Origin: Microplitis mediator
Lineage: Eukaryota; Arthropoda; Insecta; Hymenoptera; Braconidae
DNA: 64,000 nucleotides
Direction: 5' to 3'
NCBI RefSeq assembly: GCF_029852145.1
Contig: NC_079969.1
Span: 9,858,001-9,922,000, forward strand
This document shows, one piece after another, positions 43,661 through 54,252 of the stretch. The notes beneath the pieces are model-generated. The model saw only the letters and a program-made list of their open reading frames with translations, made no database searches and was not told the DNA's origin. Position 1 is the first letter of the stretch. Each line of letters begins with the position of its first letter. Position numbers and translations under genes: made by a program.

Positions 43661-44604
43661 ATACTAGACTGATTTTGAAAAATCGACTACTTTTTTTTCA
43701 AAAATAATACGGAAAATATTGTTCGAGATTACGAATAAAAAATACTGTCAAAGTTGGACTCATAGTAAATTATAGTATTATTTGACTTTTTCGGCGGAAC
43801 TATTAGACTTATCTCAAGATGTTATAGGACATTTTTTGTAAATCATTTCATTTCCTACAAACAATCTTTCATCTAGTTTTTGAAATTTTTGACAGTTCTT
43901 TAGTTATTTGCGTTTATAAGTAAGTAAATAAAATCGACCAGACAATTTCTTGGAACGAATTAACATTCAAATGCACATAACTAAAGAGCTTTCAGAAATT
44001 TATGACAATTTGCGAAAAATAAGTCATAAGAAATGAAGTCATTTACAAAAACGGTTTTATAACATTTCAAGAAATGTCTAATAGTTTCGCCGGAAAAGTT
44101 AAATAATACTAAAATTCACTACGAATTGAACTTTGACCTTGAATAACTTTTGAAAAATAAAATTTATCGAAAAATGATAAGAGACATTTTTTGCAGAGCG
44201 TTCCCTGATTAAAAAAAATGATTAAAAAGTATTTAAAATGATTTGTTTTTTAATCATTTTAAATACTTCTTAATCCTTCAAATCATTTCTAATCCTGTCT
44301 CTTATGGACATTTAACGTGTGAAATCATTTTAAATCATTTTTTTTAATCAGGGTTTAATTTTCAACAAAAATATTTATTGATTTTTTTCGATATACTGAT
44401 TCCCTGGTGAGTGATAAAATTCCAAACTTTAAAAGAAAATTTTCCCGTGTTATTTAAATGGGAAATCAAAATTGCGATCAGGCGATTGTTAATATTAATA
44501 TTATGAGCTCATACTTTAATAGTACTTTTTTTTGGCATCTCAAACAACATTTTCCGTATCATTTTTGAAAAAACAAAGTCGATTTTTTTGAATCAGTCTA
44601 ATAT
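43661..44604. mobile_element. Inverted-repeat element filling intron 1 of the MDP-1-like gene
   Basis: 'tagactgattttgaaaaatc' on the left against 'gatttttttgaatcagtcta' on the right; 'aataatacggaaaatattg' pairs with 'caacattttccgtatcatt'. The element at 44203-44353 is inserted in its right half. Confidence 0.65.
44203..44353. mobile_element. CCCTGATTAAAA hairpin element
   Basis: 'ccctgattaaaaaaaatgat' and 'atcattttttttaatcaggg' are exact complements. Another copy at 48279-48428 and a solo end at 43168. Confidence 0.75.
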
Positions 44605-45589
44605 ACATATATATTTATATATTATTAATACAAATCAATTTTTTTAGATAACACACTGTGGCCATTTTTGATCGACAGAGACGTGGCTAAACCATTTTCT
44701 CAAAAGTTTGTGCCCTTTTTGAAATATTTTCAAATTGATTACTTATTTATTATAATTATTATTATTTAATAAACATGTATATTTATTTATAGCAATAGTG
44801 GCTCTATAGTAGACTCAGACGGCAAAGAAATAAAATATTAATAGCAAGTACCGGAAATTTTAGACAATTTGATCAATTTATTGATTAATCTAATATTATA
44901 AGAGTTATCGGCCGTGATAGAAAAATCGGTTCATTAAATGAGCCGTAAATCGTAAACGGTAAGTTTTACAAAAAAAGTTCATAGGAAACAAAACATGCGA
45001 AATTTTATTCTCTACAATAATGGCCTTGATGACTTTTGCCCTAAAGTGCATAATTTCTGAAATATCGGCCAAAAACGTTTTTTCAAGACGGCACCTGGAG
45101 CTCCACTGGAAACTGTCAGCATTTTGTGATTTTATACTCAGTAAGTGATCCTAAACCTTATAAAAAAAAAAAAGTTGGATCGGAAATTAAGTGCGAGGTT
45201 GACCAAAAAAAACTCTATTTTTACTAGCCTACAAAGAAGGCTACGAAATTACCATCGCCTCGCGTACTGCCGCAGAATATACAGCAAATCAATTACTTGA
45301 ATTATTAGAATGGGATAAAAATATTAAGTATAAGCAAATATATGCTGAATGCAAACTTACGCACTTTGTGAGGTAATTATTAATTAAAATTAATTAAAAA
45401 ATCATAGTTGGAGTTGAATTAGACAAAAAAATAAGCTATTGAATGTAAAAAAAGTGCCTTTTTTGTATAAAATTAAGTCCACTACCAAAAAGTAATCACT
45501 TTTTTTTCATAAGCTCAATATTTTGGCTGTAATTTTAAATAAAAAAAAATTAATTCACGAAGCGCACGTATTTAAATTTTAATTTAACT

Positions 45590-46315
45590 TAAATAGTCCA
45601 GCCGAAACTCCGAAATGAGACACTTCTAGAAAGTTGGTGTAAATTTGGTTGAAAGTTTATGATGTCACCCACAAATATCCCAAAAGTAACAAGTCATCAC
45701 CCCAGGAGATGGTGAAAAAAAATTAAAAACACCCCTAGAAATAGATGTTTCGCAAATATTTCATAAACAAACAATTTGTGCTGCACTGCTTACACTCAAA
45801 CTGCAGCTAATTCTGCACATCTCTTTCTACTTCAGTATCGTATTTCAAAAATTTGAAAATGTCCAAAATAAGAGCCTCCTTAATAAATATATAAGTTTGT
45901 AATATAACCTACCATTGAGGACACGATTGCGCCTACAATTCTTATCGGATCCTAATTGAATTTTCTACACTTATTCGATAGGTCATTCTCTTGATTATGA
46001 TCGAAGTTGGGTTAAATCGGTCGATTAGTTTGGAAGTTATGGCTGTTTGAAATTTTTACGATTTTTCGAAAAAATCATTTATTACTTACTGCTAAAGTTC
46101 ATATAACTTCGAAACTAAAACTCTGAGACGATTTCTGTAAAAAGTATCTGAAAGCTTGTTTAATAAGCTTTAATTTTTTACCTTAAACTATATGTTTTGA
46201 CTATTTTTTACAATAATTTGATAGCCCTGAATGTTTGGACAGAAGACCTTCAACCATATTTACACCTATCTTCGAAAAATGTCTCCTATTTCGGAGTTTC
46301 GACTCGAATATGAAA
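45590..46315. mobile_element. Inverted-repeat element in intron 4 of the MDP-1-like gene
   Basis: 'ccgaaactccgaaatgagac' pairs with 'gtctcctatttcggagtttcg', and 'gtgtaaatttggttga' with 'tcaaccatatttacac'. Looser complementarity extends outwards. Confidence 0.55.
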
Positions 46316-47199
46316 TTACGGACCAACCATCGATTTCATGAAAAAAAGTAATGAGTACTTTTTTATTTTTCATTTAATCTCTTCCAAAAAAACTCCGCAT
46401 CACTTTTCCCCTAAGCCGATAGTTTATTCGTAATTTAAATTCAAAGTGCTACGTCAGATTTTCAATAAAACAGACTGAGCTCTAACTATAACATGACAAC
46501 GGTGTCAATGATGCCACATTGTAAGCGAGGTACTCTACCCACTTTTAAGTCGGACTTAAAACAATATTCGGTCCTAGACTTTCGACCAATAGACCGGGGA
46601 CGGTGAATTACAATGAAAGAGAAAAGGTTTTTTAATGTATGAAATAAATATGTTTGTGTTTAAATTATATATTCTGACAATCTTAATATTTAACTATAAT
46701 GCTTTCAGTTTCCTTTTTTTTTTTTATTATCTAACTTTGTTCACTTTTTTTTTTTATATAATGTCTCGGCGCCGCGAGTTTATGACTCAGAAAGTTTACG
46801 GCTTACTAAATGCCCATGTCTATCTCGACAAACAAGAAATCTTTTTGCTCATAAACCCACACATTAAGTTAAAACACAAAAAAAAGAAATCTATATTTTT
46901 AAAATTACAAAAATAAATCAGACATAACAGAATTAATAAAAAATAATTTTTTGTTAACAAAGTAATTATGTAATTACAGGATCGAAATACAATCGGGAGT
47001 TATTGCTAAAGACATGATTTTGTTTGATGCTGTACCTCTCAATATACGTGAACTAAAGGCACTAGGTGTGCTGTCAATTTTAGTTATAAATGGCCTGAAC
47101 AAAGATCTTATCAAGTATGGCCTAGAAAAATTTTCATCTCCTCCTGATGATGATGATGATTATTATTATGAAGATGATGATCATGAAGAATTTTGTTGA

Positions 47200-47562
47200 A
47201 TTATTCAAATAAAAAATTTATTAATCAATTATTAAAAAAAAGTTTATTTTTTATTGAATAATATTTTCCACTATCATTATTATTATTTTTTGTTAAAAGA
47301 ATCAACGGCTTTTCTGGTCCTGTTTATAAACTTTTTAGATTAAATTCATCGTATTAATAAATACATGTGGACTAACCTTTGTTAGTACGCACTGTAATAA
47401 ATACATTTATCGAATAAAATCAAATTATTATTATTATTATTTATTTTATCAGTAAGATAAGGGCCCGCGATAAAATCCGCGGATTCGTGATACAATAATT
47501 AAAAATATTTAACACTAAGGAAATAATTATTTTTCTTAATTTAATCAATTAATTAATTAAAT
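47200..47562. other. Intergenic, AT-rich
   Basis: Probable polyadenylation signal of the preceding gene at 47208 (AATAAA). TTA repeats; nothing else recognised. Confidence 0.4.
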
Positions 47563-49672
47563 ATGTTAATGAGACGTGATCATGTTAATTATTTGCAATG
47601 GAGTGCATGTGTATCATTAATTTCCGCGATTTTGGGAACAATTTCACTGTCAACTGAAGGTTGGGTCACTGCGTCAGCAAAAGTCGATGGGAGTATCGAA
47701 GATGTCCAAGAATCTACAATCAATTACGGATTGTTTACTGGGATATTAATAAGGAGAATATTGGCCAGCCCTAAATCTTATAACATTTATTGTAAGAATT
47801 TCAAATCGATTTCTTTTTTTTTTTTTTTTTGTTTTTGTGAATTAATGCGACGACAGTGCTTTGAATTTAAATTATAAGAAAAGTACAGGAAATTTAATGA
47901 GGAACGAAAGTGCTTATAATAAATTTTTGACTATCTGCGATAGTTTGAATAATTTTGATTTTGAAGTTAAGGTTTTGCGGTTATTTTATTAGTAGTCTGA
48001 TTTATTTACAGGTATTTTGAAATTAAATTACTGGTAAAATATTGGATTTACGTAAAAATTTATGTAGACCTTTTGCATAAAAGATTAAATTTTCTATAAA
48101 TAAGATCCTAATCATTTTTATCATATCTTTAATAAATCGGATTAAATTTGAAAATTAAATATTTACAAATCAATAATTTTGAGCTCCAAATCCCTGTAAC
48201 ACTAAAAATCTAGTACGGAAAATCAAAATAACTCATCAACTATCGATTGTACGAAAAGTTTCTATAAGAAAGTTTTTGCCCTGATTAAAAAAAGCGATTT
48301 AAAACGATTTGCAATGTTAAATGCCCATAAGAAGAGGGATTCAAAAGTATTCAAGGTATTCAAAAGCATTAAAAAGTATTTAAAATTTTTTATTTCGAAT
48401 CGTTTTAAATCGGTTTTTTTAATCAGGGTGTAGCTGATTAAATTTTCTACAACATCATTTCTTATCCTTTTGATTATATCTTCAATACCTCGGACAGAAT
48501 TTAAATTCAAATAAAAACTCGCCGTAATTTTTTTTAGTAACTTGTATTTTCGACGCCAACATCTGCATCTGGAGCTGCCAGCAGTTTCTTGGGCTCCGTA
48601 AACAGGAGGCCATTTTCTTGCTCAAAGGAGATAAACCGCCATTTTCTTGTCCCATATCCACATCCACAAGATCCAGCAATAGTTTTACCTCGAATAGTAA
48701 TTTTTTTGTTCATTATTTTTACTCAGTCTCAAAATCATTCTTCTCTCGACTACTCCCACTCACTAACTAAATTATTATTATCACAGGTACACAAACTGAA
48801 TTTTTAAGCGCATCCTTAGCAGCCACTTCAATATTTTTTGTCATACTAACAATTATTATTTTATATTTTTCATTCATATTGATATTAATTAATTGTTTTA
48901 TGAGCCCAGCAATTACATTTTTTAATATTACGGTAAAAATTTTCATTTAATTATTTATTATAACTATAATTATAATGAGTAATAAATTAAATTTTACAGG
49001 GAATTTATTTACTGGCAATATTAGAATTTGTAATAAATTTACTTGCTTTAATTTTTTACGGAAGTTATTACAACAATTGGATAAAAAATAATATCGGAAT
49101 ATTGGATACTCTGGTGGGTGATTATAAATCTGAAGCGAGCCTAGGTTACTCTTACTGGTAAGCAAATGAGGTGTTTGCTGCGGAAGCCAAAGGCTCATGA
49201 AGCCAACAGGTTTCTGGAACCGATGGTTAGCGCTGCCAAAAGGTTTCAGAAGCTAAAGACCAACGCGGCAAGTGGGTTTTAGAAGCCAAAAGCTTGTGTG
49301 GCCAACGGGTTTAAAAATCCAAAGGCTGGTGCTGCCAACAGGTTTCAGGAACCGAAGGCTCGTGTGGCCAACGGGTCTCAGAAGCCTATTTCTCGTGTGT
49401 CCAATGTGATTTCTGGAACCAAAAGCTCATAATGCAGCCAATGGGTTTCAGAAGCCAAAGGCTAGCGCGGCAAATGTAAAGTTATTTCACCCTAGCTATT
49501 AGAGAATTGATCGTTTTAATATTTTTTTTTTAGGATTTTTTTTGTGATGTGTCTACTACATCCAGTGGTGGCTGTATTTCTAAAATTAAGGAACAATGTT
49601 TTGATAGATAAACGCAAAGAGACAGTAATTGTTGTGGCCAAAGTGAACGATCCGACTACTGTATTGTATTAA
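47563..49672 (+). CDS. Clarin/claudin-type four-pass membrane protein A
   Basis: Exons 47563-47791, 48538-48696, 48787-48932, 49000-49157, 49534-49672; 276 residues. TM1 lies in WSACVSLISAILGTISLSTEGW. A long first loop has cysteines in LTCIFDANICIWSCQQF. TM2 is in exon 3 (SIFFVILTIIILYFSFIL), TM3 in exon 4 (YLLAILEFVINLLALIFYG), TM4 in exon 5 (IFFVMCLLHPVVAVF). Its last intron splits the Trp codon of GYSYW (TG|G), exactly as in the next gene (GYSFW), and both genes share a GLF/GLL motif after TM1. This supports an old tandem duplication. Function unknown; clarins organise membrane and actin at sensory-cell contacts. A 150-base hairpin and a minisatellite lie in introns 1 and 4. Confidence 0.75.
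48279..48428. mobile_element. CCCTGATTAAAA hairpin element
   Basis: 'ccctgattaaaaaaagcgat' against 'atcggtttttttaatcaggg'; in intron 1 of clarin-type gene A. Confidence 0.75.
49165..49480 (+). repeat. Minisatellite, ~30-bp unit
   Basis: About ten degenerate units of the form 'gccaacgggtttcagaagcc' followed by 'aaaggctcgtg', filling most of intron 4 of gene A. A trace of the same motif is at 40712. Confidence 0.75.
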
Positions 49673-50550
49673 TATTTTTTATGATACTTAAAATTATAAG
49701 TTCAGACAAGCTATTAGAAATACGATAAAATTTTGTGTAATCAATTTTGTTCCTCATTAATTTCCCTACAAAATTCTCGACAAATTTTTACCTAAATCCA
49801 ATTTCAAACCCTTAACTTCTATAACATACTCAGGTCTCATAAAAAATTCCTAAAAAATTTCCCAATCTAAAAATAAAAATTCCGCCTAAACTATCAAAGT
49901 TATGAAAAATTTCGTATCGATAATTTTGTTCTTCATTGCATTTCCCACGAAATTTCTTTGACCGATTTTTACCTATTTAAAATATTTACTGAACTACAGC
50001 CCAATCAAATGCAAAACTCAAATTTTCCCTCCACAAAAAATGACCATTCATTATTTCACGTGACACAAAAAAAAATTGTTGGATTTAAGATAACAATTGG
50101 TTAGATGATAACAAATTGTCGCTTTAAATTTAATAAAAAATCAACAATTTTTTCTTGTGCCGCTTGGAATATCATATATTCATGTCTTATATATAAAATA
50201 ATTAGTAGAACACTGCGAAATTATTAAATTCCATAAAGTAGTTCCATCTACTTGCAGACTCAAGAACTAAATTAAAAGCGGCAGGTGATAGTTTTACCTG
50301 ATTGTCCGCAAACCGAAGGATCCCAAACAGGATTATACATAACGTCCATAGCTCAGTACCTGGTTAGCGTCTCACCCGCACTGACTATGGATATTTTACA
50401 TAATTACTATTTTTTAATCCCCCTAACACTCAAAACCGACGCTTGCATTTATTTATTTAATTAAAAAAAAAAAAAGTCAAAACCGCGAAACACCGACTCC
50501 CCACTCCCATTAAATCTAAACCCAAATTTTGACCCCCACTAAAAAAATTT
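49673..50550. other. Intergenic between the two clarin-type genes
   Basis: AT-rich 3' flank of gene A. No repeat or gene recognised. Confidence 0.4.
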
Positions 50551-50656
50551 TTATAAAAAACCTCAGTGTCAAAATATTTTGTCTAGTGTCCAGTGCCCAG
50601 TTGAACTAAAACATAATTAACAAGTGCCCGAGGATTTATAAATTAGCAATTGCCAG
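50551..50656 (+). promoter_or_regulatory. Possible TATA box and 5' non-coding exon of clarin-type gene B
   Basis: TATAAAAA at 50552-50559, initiator-like CCAGTG about 38 bases later, then a good donor (GCCAG|GTAATT) at 50656. A good acceptor (TTTCTTTCAG) lies at 52978, which would begin exon 2. Inferred from signals alone. Confidence 0.35.
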
Positions 50657-52978
50657 GTAATTTTTTTTTTTTTTAATTTGAAAATAAAAATTGGTAAAAA
50701 AAAATTTGAAATTTATTTTGTCTGGCGATGAATTAAATCGCCGGATAAATAAAAAAACTTGAAACATTTTTTTTTCTTTTTTTTTAATAAGAACCGTTGG
50801 AGGAACCGATTTTATGTCCGAGTAAAACGAGGTCGCGATCGTGTAACTGTTTGGATACGATGCATCTGGATATTTATTATTATTTTATCTCATAACAATC
50901 TATTACCTCCATTGTCTGATTTATCTAGTTAATTGCAATCCATTAATTTAGTTTTTTAAATTAATTTTTCTACTAAAAAAAATGATACGGTTATCAATAC
51001 GCTCATAACTTTTAAACAATTGGTCTGAGGTCATTAGCATAAGTAACAAAAAATTTGAAAAATTCAATTACATTTTCAATAATACTCGACAAATATTAAT
51101 TATCTCAATTCCTTAATAACATATCGGTAGTTAAACTCCAGAAAATAAAATTAATTTTTTGCCTCATTTTTCTATGGCTTGATTAATTAACAATATTCAG
51201 GTAATTCGTGAAAATAATTAGATTTCTTATGAGTTGATTGGAAGGAAATTTTATTTCCCAAAATTTTTGTCTGATTAAAAAATCCTCTAGATCCAATAGT
51301 TTATTAGGTATATCCGATTTAAATATTGGAAAATTTTTAATTATTGATAATTAGTTTTGTAATTATATTATTGGCCATAACAATTAAACAATTGTTTTTA
51401 GATAATTTTTTACAAGGACCAAAGTTATAGAAAATAAAATTATTTTTCCAATGACTCCCATGACGACTGATTATTTTTATTATTTACCAAGAAATTTGCG
51501 TTTAAAGTTGAAACCGTCAGAATTGCCGGTTTTTTTAGTATAAAAAAAAAAATTTATTTTTCAAAGTTTTATTAATTATTCATTATTTTAATAGTCAGTT
51601 TAATTAATACTGATACAAAACGCGTTGTATAATGAGTGTATTAAAAATATTTAATGAAAACGAATGAAAGTTATGTCATGAGGAAGTGTTACAAGATTTT
51701 AAAACCGGTTGTCCGTCTTTAGCTCCGGGACTCTTTTCTATTATTTATTAATCACTAAATAGAATATTATTATCATTATTACTATAATTATTTTTTAAAC
51801 CCGTCTCAAAAAAAATTCAATAGATTTTTGCCATAATTACAAAATTTTTTTTCACTCCGATCTTACTCCCACTCTTTCAAAGACCCATAACTCGTCAAAT
51901 ATTGAACTTACGTTAAAATTGATAATCATCAATCTAATCGAAAATTAAGTGCCCTACAAAAAAGGATCTCTAGTAAAAATCGATAGAATTGATAGATCAA
52001 AAGTTATCATCTCTAGAAAATAAATCGGTTTATAATTTCACATTACGTTATTTTTCATTACTTAAAAATGGCTGTAACTTTTTAAATATCGATTATATTC
52101 ATTTTTATTAAGAGACTTTTTTTGTAAGGCATACAATTTTCTACATGTTTTATATGGGTCATATTTTGAATGTAAGTGATATTTAAAGAGTTATAAAGAA
52201 TTTTTATATAAATTTAGTAAAAAAATTTTTTTATTGAGGATAATTATTTTTTTTTTCTTTAATTAATATATATATTTTATATTGTATGCAAATGAAGGCA
52301 TAGGAAATATTAAATTCATAACTGTAATAAAATATTATATAGTTATATATATTGTAATATATTAAATTACTCAAGTTACTCCAGATATTCAATAGAAAAA
52401 AAAAATAAATCGTTCACATAATGCGATTTCATAATTTTTTTTCCATACTATTTATCAATTATGTATAATATACATACTTGAATATATAATAATTTTACAT
52501 AAATAATTAATTTAATTGAATTAATTAATTATTTCTTTATAATAAATTAAATTCATTTTTACTCCAATTTTTCCTCACACATTAAGTACCGATAACTTGC
52601 TCAGTAATAACAATAATTATATATCATAGGAGGTCATTGGAAAGTTTATTCAATTTCCTGCAATTTTGGTCTCAAAAAAAAATTACCTAAAACCAAAAGT
52701 TAAATTGTTATCGGTAATTAAAGCAATTATTAATAATTATAGAATTATTCCAATATTTAAATTGGATTTATCTATCAAACTATTAGTTCTAGACGAATTT
52801 TTAATGATATGAAATTTGTAGAAAATGAAATTTCCTTTCCAATGACCTCTCATGATGTCTAATTATCTCTTTTAATTATTGAAATATCAATTAAAACAAT
52901 AAAGTCATGAATAATGAACTTCTATACAAAGCAATTTTTTTGTTTTATAGTTAATTAATTTTTTTTTTCTTTCAGATA
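50657..52978. other. AT-rich stretch, probable leader intron of gene B
   Basis: No coding potential, hairpin element or clear repeat seen over 2.3 kb. Unlike the OR introns, few inserted elements are apparent. Confidence 0.4.
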
Positions 52979-53216
52979 ATTGCAGATCATTGGTCCAGTA
53001 GTACAACAAAAATAATAATAATAAATAAAAAAAAATTTAATTACAAATGTTTAATGCTTATAAAAAATCTCGTTACAAAAATATAAAATAATTAATTGTT
53101 TATTAAGTAATTATAAGACTAAGAGTAACTAAAGTGTCTGAAAAAACTAAATTTATAAATAAAAAAATAAAAAATAAAAAACTGGGACTTTACTCCCAGT
53201 TAAAACTGAAAAAATC

Positions 53217-54252
53217 GTGGAAGGGTCAAGAAAATCGATAATAAGCCACTACGGGCTTTATCAAAATTCATACACATGTAGCAACACTTTGGGAAGTATC
53301 TACGGCTACCCAACCACCGCGACAACAACAACAACACCAACAACAACTTACTTACCCCCACTACCATATCCGCAACCTCACGCTCAACCCCATCCGGGCG
53401 CACATTTGGCCCGGCACCAGCTCCAATTTAACCTCAACGAGGACTACAGACCGATTTATTTTTATGTCGCCCAACCCTACACTATCCCTTACACATTTGC
53501 CAAACGCCCTAAGAGTAATAATAATAATAATAACAATACTCTTTCCCTTGGACGGTCAATTAAAAGCCGAGGCCGCGTTAAATTTCCAAAAAAATTAAGC
53601 AACGCGGAATTTTCACAAAAAGTTAAACAAGGAGAGTTTTCCAAGAGCCTTAATCAAGTCCAGTTCGTTGACCCTACAGGTAATTAAATTAATAATTCAT
53701 TTTTTTTATGTGAATAAAAAATTTTTTTTTGAGCCTAAAGAAATTTCTTATACTCGGGTTCTAATTGATGAAATTTAAGAAATTTTCTTTTTACCGATAC
53801 CCCGGAAGCTGAAACAGAAGATAGCGGAGTCGTATTTTCAAAATGGGTATCATTGGGGGGGGGGGGGGGGGTCAATGGGAAATTTTAGAATTTTTAATGG
53901 CGGGAAGTTTTATTTTTTTTGGGAGTGATGGTGATGAGGGGGAGATTACGTGAGGGCTGAAAAGTGTCAGGCAGATTTTTGGGTATTGATAAAAAAAAAA
54001 ATTATTTAATTTGGATAATTTGAAGCCGAGTAATTAATAAATTGTCCTTGGGTCAGTTTAGAATTTCTCGGAGGTAAAAATATATGTGTAGAGATAAAAA
54101 AAAAAAGTTAAAGTGACATTGGCGGGTATCGAACCGCGACCGTCGACTTTCACATGTAACTTGTGACTAATGCTTATTTTATTTATATATTTAAGTCACG
54201 AGTTTTCCAAAGACGGAGCTGGTTTGCAGGAAAACTAAAGATCCGAAGATGA
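53217..54252 (+). CDS. Leader ORF without AUG, ends on the clarin B start codon
   Basis: Open from 53178 with no ATG in frame. A GTG at 53217 (A at -3, G at +4) would give 161 residues: YGLYQNSYTCSN, a TTATTTTTPTTT run, a His/Pro stretch (PYPQPHAQPHPG), DYRPIYFYVAQPYT, an Asn run and KFPKKLSNAEFSQKVKQGEF. Exon 53217-53679 ends at a good donor. Splicing to 54230 continues for seven codons to TGA at 54250-54252, overlapping the clarin ATG (54249-54251) as ATGA. Base composition is much less AT-rich than the surroundings. Could be a non-AUG protein, an ORF whose first exon was missed, or chance. No family recognised. Confidence 0.35.
53855..53871 (+). repeat. Homopolymer run of about 17 G
   Basis: Uninterrupted G tract in the leader intron; possible G-quadruplex or length error in assembly. 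Confidence 0.7.
54118..54180 (-). ncRNA. tRNA-like relic (pol III B-box)
   Basis: The minus strand contains 'GCGGTTCGATACCCGC', a good T-arm/B-box, with a weak A-box upstream. No complete cloverleaf could be drawn. Confidence 0.3.

Larger units (their letters stand above)
43558..47199 (+). pseudogene. Magnesium-dependent phosphatase 1 (MDP-1)-like, probably decayed
   Basis: MDP-1 is a HAD-family acid phosphatase. Exons by homology and phase: 43558-43597, 44648-44705, 44793-~44865, 45228-45372, 46980-47199. They give IFDLDNTLWPFLIDR (HAD motif I, both Asp kept), NNSGSIVDSDGKEIKY, YEITIASRTAAEYTANQLLE and KDMILFDAVPLNIRE. Two faults: exon 3 hits TAA TAG directly after KEIKY, with the family's VPEIL visible beyond them and no usable donor. 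The motif III 'FFDDE' of MDP-1 has become LFDAV, losing an acidic metal ligand. Exons 4 and 5 stay open with correct phases and an acidic tail (DDDDDYYYEDDDHEE). Alternatives: an assembly error, an unseen exon, or a divergent non-catalytic protein. Confidence 0.6.

Noticed and set aside
46635..46916. 93-codon ORF rich in Phe and Lys
   Set aside because: Lies in an intron of the MDP-1-like gene; low-complexity, no homology recognised.
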